A stretch of 64,000 bases of DNA from Spiroplasma melliferum (GCA_005222125.1 CP029202.1:744001-808000); one strand, 5' to 3'. Positions 35,344 to 48,597 are shown, counted from the first letter of the stretch. Program-made: numbers and translations. The notes: generated from the sequence alone by a model not told the origin.

Positions 35344-36714
35344 TTATACTGTTCATTTTACTTTTAAAGAAAATTGGGTTGTTCCTTTATAAAGGCTTGA
35401 TTTATCCGCTAAAATAACTAATTGTATATTAGAGGTTTCACCTGGTGTTTTATTAACAGTATCATTGATTCTTAAAATTAAATTTCTATCAGTGTTAACC
35501 GCTTCTAACAAGGCTAATTGATTTGGTGATAACTTACCTTGAATTGCTGAATTTGCTAAAACAGCTTCTAAAATATCATTTGGGATATCACTTTTAATAT
35601 CAACAGAATTGTCTGTTAAATTTGTTCCCAAATTAATAATATTAATTCGTTTTGATTTCGCTTGTATTGCAATATTAGTAATACCATAAAAATTAGTTGC
35701 CTTATCTGCATTAATAATAATTGTAGCTGCATATGCTATTTTATCTTCGTGAAAATTTTCACTACTAAAAGTTAAAGTAGTACCGGGATCTTTAATTGCT
35801 TCTAATAGTTGCGGCTCTAATTTACCCTCATTTTTGGAACCAACTTCTAATGTTAATAATGCACTATATAAATCCAATCAATTATTCGCATCTTCAATTT
35901 CAATAACTTGTTTACCTAAATCTCCACCTAGTAAAGTAATGTTAGTGCGTTCACTAACACCCCCTCCTCCGCTTTCATCATGTACAGTGTTTGAAAAGTA
36001 ACGATATAATTGTCAACCACCAATTCCAAAACCAACAATTGACATTACTAAAATAACAACTAAACTTCAAATTTTTCATTGCATTTTGCGGTTAATAGTA
36101 TGTAAAACTTTACGCATTGACGTCATAGAATTTTGTTCCATTTTTTGAGTTAAAGCAATAGTTTCATCTTCAATTAACGGTGATGTTGCCACTAATTCAC
36201 TTGGTAAATCAATAGGTTTTTCTTTAGTATCATTATTATCTTTACTTTCATCATTAACTTCTATTTCATTTTTACTTGGTAAATCAAATTCCAATTTACT
36301 TGTTGACTCATGAACTGATTCTAATACTTCATTTTCTTTTTGCTGAACCACGGGAACTCTTTCAATCGGTTTATTAACTGGTAACGAACGATGATGAGTT
36401 GGGATTTTATCAATTGTTTCTTGCGATAATTGAATTGTTTGGTTAACAACAGGAACTTTTGGATTACCTGATGCATCTAAAAAATTAGTTTTTCAAAAAA
36501 AGGTATACTTATTATCCTTACAATTAATTAATGCAATTGGCATTATTCCTGCATCATCTTTAAGAGTAGATATCGGATTAATTTCACAAACAAAAAGAAG
36601 TAAATTATTAACATCTTTTGTCCGGTCATTGCGAATTGCTAAAATAATTTTTTTAAAGGTTTTTTTACAAGTATCACACATTTCTTCATATATAGCACGC
36701 ATATCATTTTGCAT
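35344..36714 (-). CDS. Single-pass membrane protein with repeated extracellular domain
   Basis: 456 residues. A cytoplasmic N-terminal part (about 210 residues) begins MQNDMRAIYEEMCDTCKKTF, is acidic and disordered around residues 110-190, then one helix (WSLVVILVMSIVGFGIGGW, about 215-237) and an exported C-terminal part built of two similar units with the pattern 'leaxx...ITIND' (for example ILRINDTVNKTPGETSNIQL). The exported units resemble those in the lipoprotein at 44.8-46.0 kb. The type-II topology with a Cys-x-x-Cys-like N-terminus is unusual. Function unknown; a surface adhesin or sensor is possible. Confidence 0.65.
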
Positions 36715-36841
36715 TGTTTATACTTCCTTTAGCCCAATCATATTGTATTATGTTATAAATCATCTATTATTATATCACATTTTTAAACATTCTTTATTTG
36801 TTATCTTAGAAAAGTCAAATAAGGAGAGTATTTTTTTTTTA

Positions 36842-37344
36842 CTAAGGCCTCATTATTTTAAAGTTCCTAAATAGTTTTGCTATCTTATCAAAATTAATAC
36901 TATATAAATCAAATGAAATGTCATTTTCTCCTAAGAATAATGGCATTGTATCAACATAATAATTTGAATATCGATCTTGTAAATGTTGATTCAAATTATT
37001 AAACTCTGCTTGAAAACCAACAAGCAACTGATTTAAAAAACAATATTTACTAATTGCTGTACTCGTCAAAGTTAATAAGCCATCATTTTTTGTTTTTAAT
37101 TCTGCGACTAGTTCTTCAAATGATGATATTTGCTCTGGATATTCCTTAATAATATCAATCATTGTTTTTGTTTGCCATCATGTTGACAAAGTTTGCTTTG
37201 CTTCCTTTTTTATTTGATTTAAAATTTCAAGATCTTGATGTTGTCATCAGGCTCATGTTTTGCTCGCGTTGTACAACTAACAACACCTAAACTACTACCG
37301 AAACCTAAAACAAAAACACTAAAAAGTGTTAATAACCGTTTCAT
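36842..37344 (-). pseudogene. Truncated, frameshifted paralogue of the 7.2-kb lipoprotein
   Basis: Starts MKRLLTLFSVFVLGFGSS with lipobox VVSC, nearly identical to the gene at 7210. Soon after the lipobox a deletion shifts the frame (stop after KILKF), then the homologous frame resumes (TMIDIIKEYPEQISSFEEL) up to about codon 160, where it ends abruptly at KIAKLFRNFKIMRP. So this copy keeps the Gln codon that is TAA in the other copy, but is frameshifted and missing about two thirds of the gene. The promoter with its poly-A/T tract is preserved. Confidence 0.75.
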
Positions 37345-37378
37345 CTAATTGTCACCTTCCTTTTGTAAGACACTTTTA

Positions 37379-37424
37379 ATTATACTTATTTAAAAAAAAA
37401 AAAAAAAAGTACCCCTGTACCTTT
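37379..37424 (-). promoter_or_regulatory. Promoter with a 17-A/T tract, second copy
   Basis: Minus strand: AAAGGTAC-AGGG-GTACTTTT, 17 T in all (37392-37408 as A on the plus strand), AAATAAG, TATAAT (37379-37384). Distance from GTAC to the -10 is 24 nt here and 21 nt in the 7.1-kb copy. Confidence 0.65.
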
Positions 37425-37491
37425 AACAAATTATTTGCTATATAAAAATATTTTTAAAAATTATTATATTTTTTGTCATCCTCTTTGTTTT

Positions 37492-40400
37492 TTATAATTC
37501 AAGAATATTTCGTAATTCTGCTTCTGAGAATTTTGTAAAATTAGCATTTTCCGAATTATTATTTAAAACGGCATTGATTACCTCTTGCTTATTATTTTGA
37601 ATTGTTAAAATTTTTTCTTCAATGGTCCCTTTTGCAATCAACTTTATTACCTGAACAGTATTTTGTTGCCCAAAACGATGAGCACGGTCTGTTGCTTGAT
37701 TCTCTACCGAAGGATTTCATCATGGATCAAAATGAATAACAACATCTGCTGCTGTTAAATTTAAACCAACTCCCCCAGCTTTTAATGAAATTAAAAAAAT
37801 ATTAATTGTTTTATCTTCATTAAACTTTTGTGTCATTAGCACTCGACTTTCCGAGCGAGTTTTTCCGTCTAAATAAAAGTATTGTAAACCTATTTCTTCC
37901 ACAATTGCTTTAATTCGTTTTAAAACAGTAGTAAATTGTGAAAAAATTAATATTTTATGACCACTACCAGCAAGATCATCAAAAATATCTCGTAATGCAT
38001 CTAATTTAGCACTTTCATTTTGATATTTTTTATCTAAAATACTCGGGTCACAACAAATTTGACGTAATTTAGTTAAGGTAGCAAAAATTTTTAAACGATT
38101 TTGTTGATATTGCCCTGCCGTTAAAATTTTATTAATTTCTTCTCGCGCAGCATTAGCATATGCAGCATAAATTTTCTTTTGCCGTGCTGTCATTTCCACT
38201 AAAATTTTATTTTCAATCTTTGGTGGTAATTCACTCATTACCCCTCGTTTTAAACGACGCAAAATAAACGGTGCAATTTTTTGTAATAATTCTTTTTTAA
38301 CTGCTTCATTTTGGTCACGAATAATTGGAATTTCATATCTCTTTTGGAATTGTTGATGTTGTAATAAAAAACCAGGTAAAATAAAATTAAAAATTGATCA
38401 TAATTCAGTTAGATTATTTTCAATTGGTGTGCCTGTCAAAGCAAACCGAATTCCTGTTTTTAAAGTATTAACTAGTTTTGCATTAATTGAATGTGGGTTT
38501 TTAATATGTTGTGCTTCATCTAAAAAACAATATTGAAAGAAAATTTGTTGATAATAATGAATATCACGTCGTAATAATGGATAAGAGGTAATCACCACTT
38601 GCCCTTGCGTAATTTTGGTAAATAACATTTCACGTGTTTTTCGTTCACCAGCAATAACTAGTGTTTGTAACATAGGTGCAAACCGGTCAATTTCCGTTTT
38701 TCAATTATAAATTAATGCTGCTGGAACAATAATTAAAACTGGTGCCATTTGCTGATTTAATTCATATTCTTTTAAAATAAAACTAATTGTTTGTAATGTT
38801 TTTCCTAATCCCATTTCATCTGCTAAAATACCACCAAAGCCTAACGAAGCTAAAGTTTTTAATCAAAAATAACCTTTTTTTTGAAAATCACACATCATTG
38901 ATGTTAAAGATGTTGGAACACTAAATTCATTTTGTTCTAAATGTTTAATTTTTGTAATTAAATGATCAAAATCAAGGTTAAAATGACAATTGAACTCAGC
39001 TCATAAATCTAAGTTATTGTAAACTGTTAATGCATGATATTTTGGAACTTGCAATTTTCCTTGTGCAAATTGTTCTTGCTTAAAATTAAACTGATTAATT
39101 AAGGTTGCAAATTTTTGCAATGTTTGTTCTTGCAAATCAATAATGCTACCATTTGTTAACTGATAATATTTTTGATTATGATTAATCGCATTTAAAATTT
39201 CACCTAAATCCGAATAATCAAGTTTTGAAAGTTTAAAATCAAATTCTAACCAGTCGTTATTTTGATTAACATTAATTGTACTACTTGTTACTTTAAAATC
39301 AATTAAACGAACATTTTTAAAATTATCAGTATAAAAAATTTGTGAAAGTTTTTCTAATGTTAAAATATCTTTTGATAGTAATTTTAAAACATGTTCTAAT
39401 TCATTTAATATAAAATAATGCCCTTTTTGAACAAAACCAAGTTGCTTACAAAATGTTAAATATTCTTGCTCATGATAAACATTTCGTAAAACAATTTTAT
39501 TGGCATTATTTGATTTATTTAGTAAATCAAATGTTATTGCTCCATAGCGAAAAAGAGGGCGTAACATAATTTCTTTGTTTTTAAAATCAAAATAGCTTTC
39601 AATAACTAATGGTGTTTTTTCTAATGAGTTTAAAATTATAGGGTCAATTTGAATCGTATTATATGGATAATCTAATAATGCAACAATTTCTTTAATAACA
39701 TCATTAGTTTGTTGGGGAGTAAATGTAATTTTATTGTGTTTTGTTAGTACCATTGTTTGATAAATTGGACCTAATAAAAAAGTATCTTTATGATTTAATA
39801 AAAAAATTTGCTTAGCATCAAATAGACTTTGTTGAGATGATGTTAAAATAATTGGATTTTCTTTTTTATTAATAATTTGAATAACATTATCTTTTTGTTG
39901 AATAGATAAGGATGGTTGATATTGCTCAACGCTAATTTTAACATCAGAATATTCTTCACCATCAATTATTAGCTTAATTGTTTCACCTTTAATGTGACTT
40001 AAAAATTGATCAGTTTGTGATGCTGAAAACCCAAAACTTCTTGTAATTGATACCCCATAAAAATCCATTTTCTGTGTTTGTAAAAAACTACTAACATTAA
40101 TAAACTCTTGTTGCAAAAACTTAATTACTTTTTCAGCAAATGGTGAAAGCGTACTTTTATTGGGATAAAAAGTAAATTTTTGTGAAATTTCGTAACCTTT
40201 TATATAATCTGGGTCAAGGGCATGTTTTGTTAAAAAACTCAAAAAATGATAAATATTTTTAATAACAAATAATTGCTCACCTTCATATCCTAACTTTAGT
40301 TGTACGGCTGGTGGTTGTTGCAAAGTAGAATCAATAATTAAATTACATTCACAAGTAATAATTCGTTCTTTTAAGGCATAGGTTTGTTTATTTTTATTAA

Positions 40401-40788
40401 TAAATGTTGTTAATAGTTGATCAGTTGCTGTAAAAAATAATCGTCATGTAAGTAAATTATTGTTTGATTCATAAAAAGCAAAAAGCAAAACAGCAATAAT
40501 ATGCTGACAAATTTGATGTTGAAAATTATAGTCAATACAGCTACAATTTTGCCGTGTTAAAAAAGTTAAATTATTACTTAAAGCAAAAACAACATTAACA
40601 TCATAATAATCCCCACTATGTTTTGTTGCTACTTGACAATAAATCATTAATTCTTTTTCATCATCGGAAGTTTGCTGTTCATCAATTTTTAATAACGTTA
40701 TTTTTTTCGTTTGATATAACTGTTCCGCATTATTAAATGTTGCTAACCTCGTTAAACTCCGAATGTATTCAAGACTAAAACTTTCCAT
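37492..40788 (-). CDS. SWIM zinc-finger SNF2-family helicase
   Basis: 1098 residues. SWIM motif at residues 82-96 (CSC then CQH), a long middle domain typical of bacterial SNF2 proteins, then the SNF2 core: MGLGKTLQT, DEAQHIKN, ALTGTPIENNLTEL, and the C-terminal helicase half ([54 protein letters not shown]). Likely a DNA translocase acting on protein-DNA or transcription complexes (RapA/HepA-like); the specific role is not known. Monocistronic. Confidence 0.9.
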
Positions 40789-40910
40789 TTTATATAGGCT
40801 CCTTTAATAAAAATAATATTATTCTTTAATTATAATACATTTTTGCCTAACTAGTAAGATGGATTAATCTTTTTTACCTTCAATTATAAATAATAGGGTT
40901 CAATGAAGAC

Positions 40911-43647
40911 CTATTCTTGTTCATCTTGAACAAAAAATTTTGCAGTAAGATATTTGTCTGTTAGCATTGTGTTATACTGCCCAAAACCAACAAAGGAATA
41001 TAATTTTAATCCTAAATTTGGTCATTTTAAATTAATTTTATTTTGTAAAAACAAGTATTTTGTAATTGTACTATTTTGCATATCTCGCACTAATTTATTA
41101 GCCATTGTCATTACTTCTGGAATTGACCAATAAAATATCTCTTGATCAGGTAAATATTTTGTTAATTTCCCATAACCAGTCCCATCCTCATCCGCTAAAA
41201 TAACTTGTTTTGTTTGATCAAATGTTAAATATCCGGCCTGAAAAGCAATAATTCGTAACTCACCTCGTGATAATAAAAAATTAGTTCGGCCAATAACTGA
41301 TAAGACTTGTTTTACAGTATAAGTAGACCCTTGTAACAATGGTGTTGTGGTAACAGAATACATTTTTAATGTTTCATGTTCTAATTTATATTGTAAAAGC
41401 AACAATAATTCAGCCACAATAACTTGATGTTGTTCAATAAAATAAGTTACTAAATCAGGAATGGTTAAATAATTTGGAAATAATTGCGTAAAAACATTCA
41501 TACTTGTTACTTCATATAATAATGATGTTATTAATAAATTATCGTATTCAAGGTTAATAGCATCAGCAGCAAGCGTTTGACTTAAACGTAAAATAAAATA
41601 ATTAATAATTGGATAACTATCTAAAAATAAAAATTGTTTTAAAATATTTTTATTTCGATTAGTATTATTTTCATTTTGATGATAATGTGTGATATTTCGG
41701 CCAATTTTAACATAAAAATCATTAACATAATTATAAAATTGATATAAGGATAAATCATAATCATATAGTAAATGTTTTAATCCTGCTTCATGATATTTTT
41801 GATAATATTCACGAATATGGGTTTTAATTCGTGCCCGATTATCATATCATTTTCGTAAGTTATTTAAAATAATTTTTTGTGAACGTTGTTCTAAAGTAAT
41901 TGTACAATTATAGGGCAAACCTTCATTAGCTAATAATCCCTTTATTGACGTTAATTTTGGATCATATAAGTTTTTAATATCAACAGTAATATCATATTTA
42001 CTATCAATATTACTAATTAAATCATAAACTTCTAATCGACTTTTTAATTCTGTTTTACGAAGACCTCGCCCAAGTTGTTGTAAATAAACTGTCTTTGAAT
42101 TTGTTGGTCGTAATAAAATAATAGTATTAATTTCAGGAACATCAATTCCTTCATTAAACATATTAACAACACATAAATAATTAATTCGTCCTGTTTTAAA
42201 TTCATGTAAAATCCGTGTTCGGTGATCACGATTTTCAGAAGTTAAGTAATCTGCACGTAAATGTTTTGTTCGTAAAAATGTTGCTACTAATTTAGCATGT
42301 TCAGTCGTAACACAAAAAATTAATGCAACTGGTTTTGCATATAAACCAATATACTTATCAATCATTTTTAATAATAATTCATTTCGAGCCTTAGTATTTA
42401 ACTTTTTAAAAAGTTCATTATCAGCGTTTAAATCAACCCCAGTTAAATCAACAGTATTGTCATCAATACAATAATAATCAAATGGGCATAATAAACATTG
42501 ATTAACTGCATCTCATAGTCGTAATTCTTCCGCATATTCATCAAGAAAATATTTTTTGATTGACTTACCATCTTCTCGTTCTGGTGTTGCCGTTAATCCA
42601 AGTATTTGTTGTGGTTGAAAATAATTAAAAACTTGGTCAAAGGTAGCAGCAGCAATATGATGTGCTTCATCAAAAATGACCACATCAAAATGATCTACAG
42701 CAAACTGTGGCAAGCGAGTTGCCATAGTTTGAATTGTTGCAAAGACATGCGTTTGATTCTGTGTTACTTTGCCCTCATACATTACTTCCCCAAAAGTTTG
42801 ATCCATTAGGACATTACGAAAAGTTTGCAATGCTTGGTCTAAAATTTCTTTTTGATGAGCCAAAAATAACAACTTCAAAGTTTGATGATTATTTTCTTGT
42901 AATTGGTGTAAATAATCAAACGCAGCAACAACAGTTTTTCCAGTTCCCGTTGCCATAATTACTAAATGTGCTTTCTTGCCACAGCGCCGACGATATTGTA
43001 ATTTTGCCACAATTACTTTTTGAAAATCATATAAATATTTCCGAATGGTTAAAATTTCAGTTGCAGTATGATTAAACATTGTTGCAATTCGCAGTGATTG
43101 ATTTTGACTAATTCGTTCTAATAAATAATTACGTGCTATTTCATCATTAAAATCAACTAAAACTTCATTTCATAAATGTTCAAATTCAGCAATTATTTCC
43201 GTAACTAAATTAGGATTATTTTTTGCTGTTAATTTAATGTTTCATTCTCGCCCAGTAACCATTCCTTTATAAGTTAAATTTGAAGAACCAAGAATGACAG
43301 TTGAAATACCATGGAATCGTTTAAAAAGCGAAGCTTTAATATGAATTCGTTCACTTCGTTTTTCTAGATTATCTTCAACTTTGATTTGGATATTATCATA
43401 AGTTGTCACTAACCGGGTCAATTCTAATAAATTATTGTATTCTGCTAAATCATCAAAAGTTGTCGTAATAATTCGAATTGGAATTGGTTTTGGTTTAACA
43501 ATGCTTAATTGATGTTTCAATTTTATTAATGATTGCCTTTGAAATAAAAGGAAAGACAAAGCACACTTCATCAGCAGTACACATTTCATTATTTAATTCA
43601 ACTAATAATTTTTGCTGATTTTGATTTGTAAAAAACTTTTCTCCCAT
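40911..43647 (-). CDS. PLD-like / DEAH helicase / DUF3427 protein, frameshifted near the N-terminus
   Basis: About 910 residues if repaired. The N-terminal part (MGEKFFTNQNQQKLLVELNN) reads into a phospholipase-D-like domain but runs to a stop near 43505. The frame that carries the remain­der (KPKPIPIRIITTTFDD, then GSSNLTYKG) starts in another phase, so a frameshift lies around 43505-43570. The rest is intact: MATGTGKTVVA, FDEAHHIAA, GLTATPERED, LGRGLRKTE, and a C-terminal DUF3427-like domain (GTGYGKLTKYLPDQ). Helicases with this architecture are often found in defence or mobile contexts, but function is unproven. Expression may begin from an internal start. Confidence 0.8.
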
Positions 43648-43756
43648 TTATTTTCATCTCTCTTCTGGTAATTATTAACAAAATAAGTAATTATAAAATT
43701 ATTTACTGAATAGTTATAATGTCAAATTGATTTAATCATGTAAAACATTATTTTAA

Positions 43757-44728
43757 TTAAATAATATCAGTTTCAATTTTTGAAAGAATATCTTGAATAA
43801 TATTATCAAACTTTCCGGAAAATTCTACTGTTGTTAAGGCCATTGTTTTATCATTTCAACTTTTAACTAAATAAGATTGAAATAATAATGTTAAAACCCC
43901 TTCATCAGCATCAATTGCTGGAATGGTTGGTGCTTTTCCTGCTAAAATAAATAAATTTTTTCGAACTTGTGGCGTTAAAATTGCTTTAATTGCCCGTTCA
44001 GATGTACCACCAACTAAAAATTTTTCTTCAAATAAATTATCTTGTAAATTAATATAATTTAATGGATTAAAAAACTTGGTTGTTACCCCTCGCGGTTGGA
44101 TTGTAAATTGCGCTGTTAATTTGTGATATGGCTGGACTGTCAAAATTGGAATACGATAAAATTCTTCCTTATCAATCTTATTGTTAATTTTAGTTGGAAC
44201 CTTATGAGTAATTGTTCCAAAAGAAATATTGCCACTAGAATAAGTTAAATTAAAAACAAAATCAATTTTAGTGTTATTATTAAAATTAATTAAGTCTGTT
44301 GGTAATGGTTTAAATATTTTAGTAATCCCTAATAATGTTAATTCAGAAGTAAAATATTCGCCTAATGCTAAATTATAAATTGTTACTAAATCAATTTTAT
44401 CCATAATTTTATCGGATAATTTTAATAATCGTGTTCATTTAACAATATAATAACAAACTATGATAATTAGCACAATTCCAATTAAGAACATTAAAATAGG
44501 AATTCATATTAAAGTTATTTTAATATTTTTTACTACAAATAAAATCATAATAAAAATTCCCATAATACTAAAAAAGGGTCCTAAAAACATCATTCAACGA
44601 ATAATTAATTGTAACCGTTTCCTTGGAGGTTGAAAGGAAATATTATTATGGTAATATTCTTGCAATTGATCATTAATAATTTTTCGACTTACTATTTTTC
44701 AATCATTATTTCTTAACTTTTCAATCAT
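43757..44728 (-). CDS. DUF3137-like membrane protein
   Basis: 323 residues. Starts MIEKLRNNDWKIVSRKIIND; two adjacent membrane helices near residues 45-90 (MFLGPFFSIMGIFIMILFVV and IWIPILMFLIGIVLIIIV), then a cytoplasmic or exported C-terminal domain with FKPLPTD and SERAIKAILTPQVRKNLFIL. The 'A..ILTP..' segment and paired helices match the DUF3137 pattern. Function of the family is unknown. Likely in an operon with the lipoprotein upstream, 29 bp away. Confidence 0.65.
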
Positions 44729-44757
44729 TTTAGTTTCCTCTTCTATTGCAATAATTT

Positions 44758-46047
44758 TTAATATGAAATTTCTTTTGATAGTAAAGTTATTTTAAAAGTA
44801 AACTTGCTAGTAATTAATGAACTATTTTCATTAGCCAGCACCGTAAATTCAACAATTTCTCCCGGTTTTTGTTTATCAGTACTTTTGTCATGATTATTAG
44901 TAATTTTAAAATCATCATTTGTCACAATAATTGAAAATATTGTTTGAATTGCTTTTATTACTTCGCTTATTAAATTAGCATTTTTGTTTAATTCTTGATA
45001 ATTAGCATCCGGATTTGCAATCAAACCAATTTTTGTTATCGTAACTAAACTTATATCTAATTTTTGTAAATCAACAATAAAATTAGAACTTCCTTTAATT
45101 AAATTACTACTTTCTGTTGCTTTAACTGTAAAATGTACTTTTTGACTTGGCGCCTGTTTTTTCTTAACTTCTTGATCATTTGTAACAACAAAATCGTTTG
45201 TTGTAATTGTAATTTGTAATTTATTATTAATTGTGCCAATAATAGCATCTAATATTTCTGGATTTTGGTTTAACGCTTGATATGTTAATCTTGGATTTGG
45301 AATAATTGACATTTTGTTAATTTCCACACTAGAAATATCTTCGCGTGCTAATAAAGTATTACTAAAAGTAAATGAGCCTTGAATTAAACTACTACTTGCT
45401 GTAGCAGTGACGGTAAAAGTAACAACCATATTAGGAACTTGTTTGTCTTGAGGAACTTGGTCATTTGTTAAAATAAAGTCATTATTCGAAGCAGTAATTG
45501 ACAAGCGCTGATTAATAGCATCCCGAACTGCTTCTACAATTTCCACCTCATTGTTTAAAGCGGCATATGTTTTTTCTTCATGTGCTGCTAATTTTAAATC
45601 ATTAAGAACTACTGTTTTAATATCCTGTTTATTAACATCGGTTACTTTAATATTAACTTTGTAAGTACCACCTAAAATAAAACTTTCTTGTACTAAATTT
45701 TGTTGATCAAATTGAATTGTTTTATCAGGGGGCGCTAATTTAATAATAATATTAATAATTTTATCACGAGTAACAGTTGTTGTCTTGTCATTATTAATAT
45801 TTTTATTATTATATCAAATTTCATATTTAGCAATTTTAACTGCGCTTGGATCTTGTTTTAGATTATATCGAATTTGCATAAAAGTATGAAGATTATTAAG
45901 AATTTCAGGTCCTGTCTGATTAGTATTAATTTGAAATGTTTGTAAAATATTTTTTTCATATTGTTGTGGCGGATTACAAGCAATTAAATTAAAACTAGTT
46001 GGCATTATAATTCCCAAACTAGTTAACATTAATAATATTTTTTTCAT
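44758..46047 (-). CDS. Repeat-containing surface lipoprotein
   Basis: 429 residues, signal peptide MKKILLMLTSLGIIMPTSF with lipobox LIAC, so lipid-anchored on the cell surface. Three to four tandem units of about 85-90 residues follow, each with a beta-rich pattern of the form 'ITxNDFxxTND...VxFTVxATxSSxLI' (for example ITASNNDFILTNDQ, ITTNDFVVTNDQ, IVTNDDFKITNN). Repeat-built surface lipoproteins of mollicutes commonly act in host contact and vary in repeat number. Followed by the DUF3137-like gene. Confidence 0.7.
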
Positions 46048-46114
46048 TAATAATCTAACTCCTTTTGTTTTTTACACATTATTCTAAGTTAATTATAAAC
46101 AAAAAAAAGAATTA

Positions 46115-46147
46115 AAAAAGTTTTCAATTAAAAATTGAAAACTTTTT
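46115..46147 (-). terminator. Terminator after the 46.2-kb lipoprotein gene
   Basis: 15-bp stem AAAAAGTTTTCAATT / AATTGAAAACTTTTT with a 3-nt loop, followed by T-rich sequence on the minus strand, 21 bp after the stop. Confidence 0.85.
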
Positions 46148-46168
46148 CATTATAAGATTATCCAATTA

Positions 46169-47758
46169 TTACTCATGCTCATCTGAGAATCACAAGTCAA
46201 AACGAGATTGACCATTCGTTTCATAAGCAATTTTGGCATTAGTTTTTGCTGTAACTTTAAACTTAACATTAGTAAAACTCAATTTAAAGTCTACAGCAGT
46301 TAAAATTTGGGTTAAGTTAGAAGTCTTATCTTTCCCAATAATTGCTCTGAAATTTTCTCACTTACCATCTTTTTTAAATTGTAATTTAACCGTTCCAGCG
46401 CTCATTGTAACATCATTACTTCTTAATTCCGTATTACTTACTCCAAAATCACGTAAAATATTAGAACCAGCATAAATCATCAATTGTGGACCTAAGAAAA
46501 AATTAATTTTAGGAAGAAAACCAGCAAGAAAAGTATTAATTCCTTCTCATGTACTTGGTTGAACAAGATTCGTGTTAACAGCATCAATTCCTTCATCACC
46601 TTTTGAAGCAAAAATATCTAAAATGCTTCCAATTAATAACGTTGGTTTTAGCTTAAGTCAAGTTTTAATTTTGCTTTGGTTAATTTCACCGCCAAACAAA
46701 GGCACATCTAATGAGAATCGATATTTACTATCCGTTTCTTTGTAATCATTTCGATAACCGGTTAAAGCATGAAATGCTAAACTATCTAAATTTGTATTAG
46801 TATTTTGATAAAAATATTCTGTTTCACCAAAAGTACCTTTAATATTTTCTTTTAATTGTTCATTAACTGGTGAGAATAAATATTGTATTAATGGTAAGAC
46901 TGTATTATGCGTTGATTCAATTTTTTCTTTTCCTTCTCTAATAAATCATTGCAATAAAGCAATTAAATCAGGAGCCATATTATGTAAAAGGTCTTTAACT
47001 GTTCCTTTTCCAACAAGTGTTTGGTCAAAAGAAATATCTTTATTAAGATAACCACTAATATCAAATTTTAGAGTATTCTTAACATTCTCAACAATACGAT
47101 TTAATACTGTATCAAATTTTTTAAGAAAATCTGGTTCATTAATTTTAGCTAAATCAATGTCCATAATTTCTTGCTCTGGTAAAGGTAACAAACTAATAAA
47201 AGTATATAAATCAGCAAAAGTTATATTTACCCCTTGTATTAATGGTGGTAATGGTAAATTAATATTTTGTAATTTCCCACTTGTATTGTCAATTTTATTG
47301 ACAGTATTTTTTAAAAGAATTAACTCATTTGTAACTCATTGAATTTTAACATTGAATTGTTCTTTGTCTTTTTTGAAAATACTAACACTAGCAGTTCCAT
47401 TAACAACATCTAAACCTTTTTTAGTATCTTGCTCTTGTAAAATATTTAAAGTATTAACTTGTGCTATTTTTTCATCTGAATGATTATTATCAATAATTTT
47501 TGGTTGCACAAATGTTGCATCATTTGTAACAGTTAATTTATAACTTCCTAAAGTAACACTACTACTTAACTCTGCTGTTAACTGTTCGCTTGTTACATTT
47601 GATGATGAAGCAAAAAATGGTGTTTCAACATATTGTGACAACTCTCGCTTAATATTTTCAAGATTTGCATCTTCTTTTTTAGTAGTACATGCTGTAATCA
47701 AAGCAGCATTTGACCCAACTAATGAAATAGCTCCTAAAAAGGCTAGTAACTTTTTCAT
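46169..47758 (-). CDS. Large mollicute-type lipoprotein
   Basis: 529 residues, signal peptide MKKLLAFLGAISLVGSNAA with lipobox LITAC. A long helical and beta-mixed exported domain follows, with LPPLIQGVNITFADLYTFIS, DLLHNMAPDLIALLQ and a C-terminal beta-rich part (LQFKKDGKWENFRAIIG). Length and layout resemble the MOLPALP-type lipoproteins of spiroplasmas, but I cannot verify that by search. Function unknown. Strong terminator downstream. Confidence 0.7.
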
Positions 47759-48045
47759 TTTCTTTCCTCCTTATTGTAGTTCAGTTTTGAATAAAATAAA
47801 ATATAAATTTAATATTCATTTAAATTATAGTTAAAAAACCGTATTGTTATTTAAATATAACAAACGAACATATCTACCTCAACTAAAATTTTAAACTCTT
47901 TTTTATCTGAACAAAGGATTAAGAAAATTTATCAGAATTACTTTTAAGAGTTGCTAAATAATTTATACAAAATTAATGTGCTCATTTGAGGTATATTAAT
48001 TTTACTCTTTTACAATTTATTATGCAAATGTTTAATAGAACTAAA

Positions 48046-48597
48046 TTAATCACGAATTACTAATTCATTTTGAAGTTTCATTACTTTTTCTGCTCCCAAA
48101 ACTCGATCAGCAATTGCTAAAGCAAAATTCATTGTTGAACCAACTGAAGCACCAGTAATAATATGACCATCAGTAATAGCAGCCATTTCATTATTATAAA
48201 TTGCCTTGTCCATTCCTTCTGTACATCCAGGATAACTTGTTGCTTCTTTATTGTCTAAAATTCCTAAATGCCCTAAAATTTGGGGCGCTGCACAAACTGC
48301 AGCAATTGTTTTCTGAGCATTATTAGCTTTTAATAATCAATCTTTTAACATCTCATTTTTTGCAAGATTATCAACACCAATTCGACCACCTGGTAAAATA
48401 AAACCATCATAATCTTCATATTTAACATCTTCAATTAATTTATCAGCTTTAATCGTAACATCATGCGATGAGACAACTTCTAATGCTTTGGTAATACTAA
48501 TTAATTCTAACTTAATGCCTCCTCGTCGTAACACATCAGTTGTAATAATTGCTTCACCTTCTTCAAAGCCTGTTGCTAAAAACAATGCAAATTTCAT
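48046..48597 (-). CDS. DJ-1/PfpI family protein (glyoxalase/deglycase-like)
   Basis: 183 residues starting MKFALFLATGFEEGEAIITTD, with catalytic Cys102 in the nucleophile elbow AAVCAAPQIL, and GFILPGG and DGHIITGASVG further family landmarks. DJ-1/ThiJ proteins detoxify reactive aldehydes or act as chaperones. Start chosen at MKFALFL because GAGGTGTTATTT precedes it; a 3-residue-longer ATG-less reading is less likely. Monocistronic, divergent from the next gene. Confidence 0.9.
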
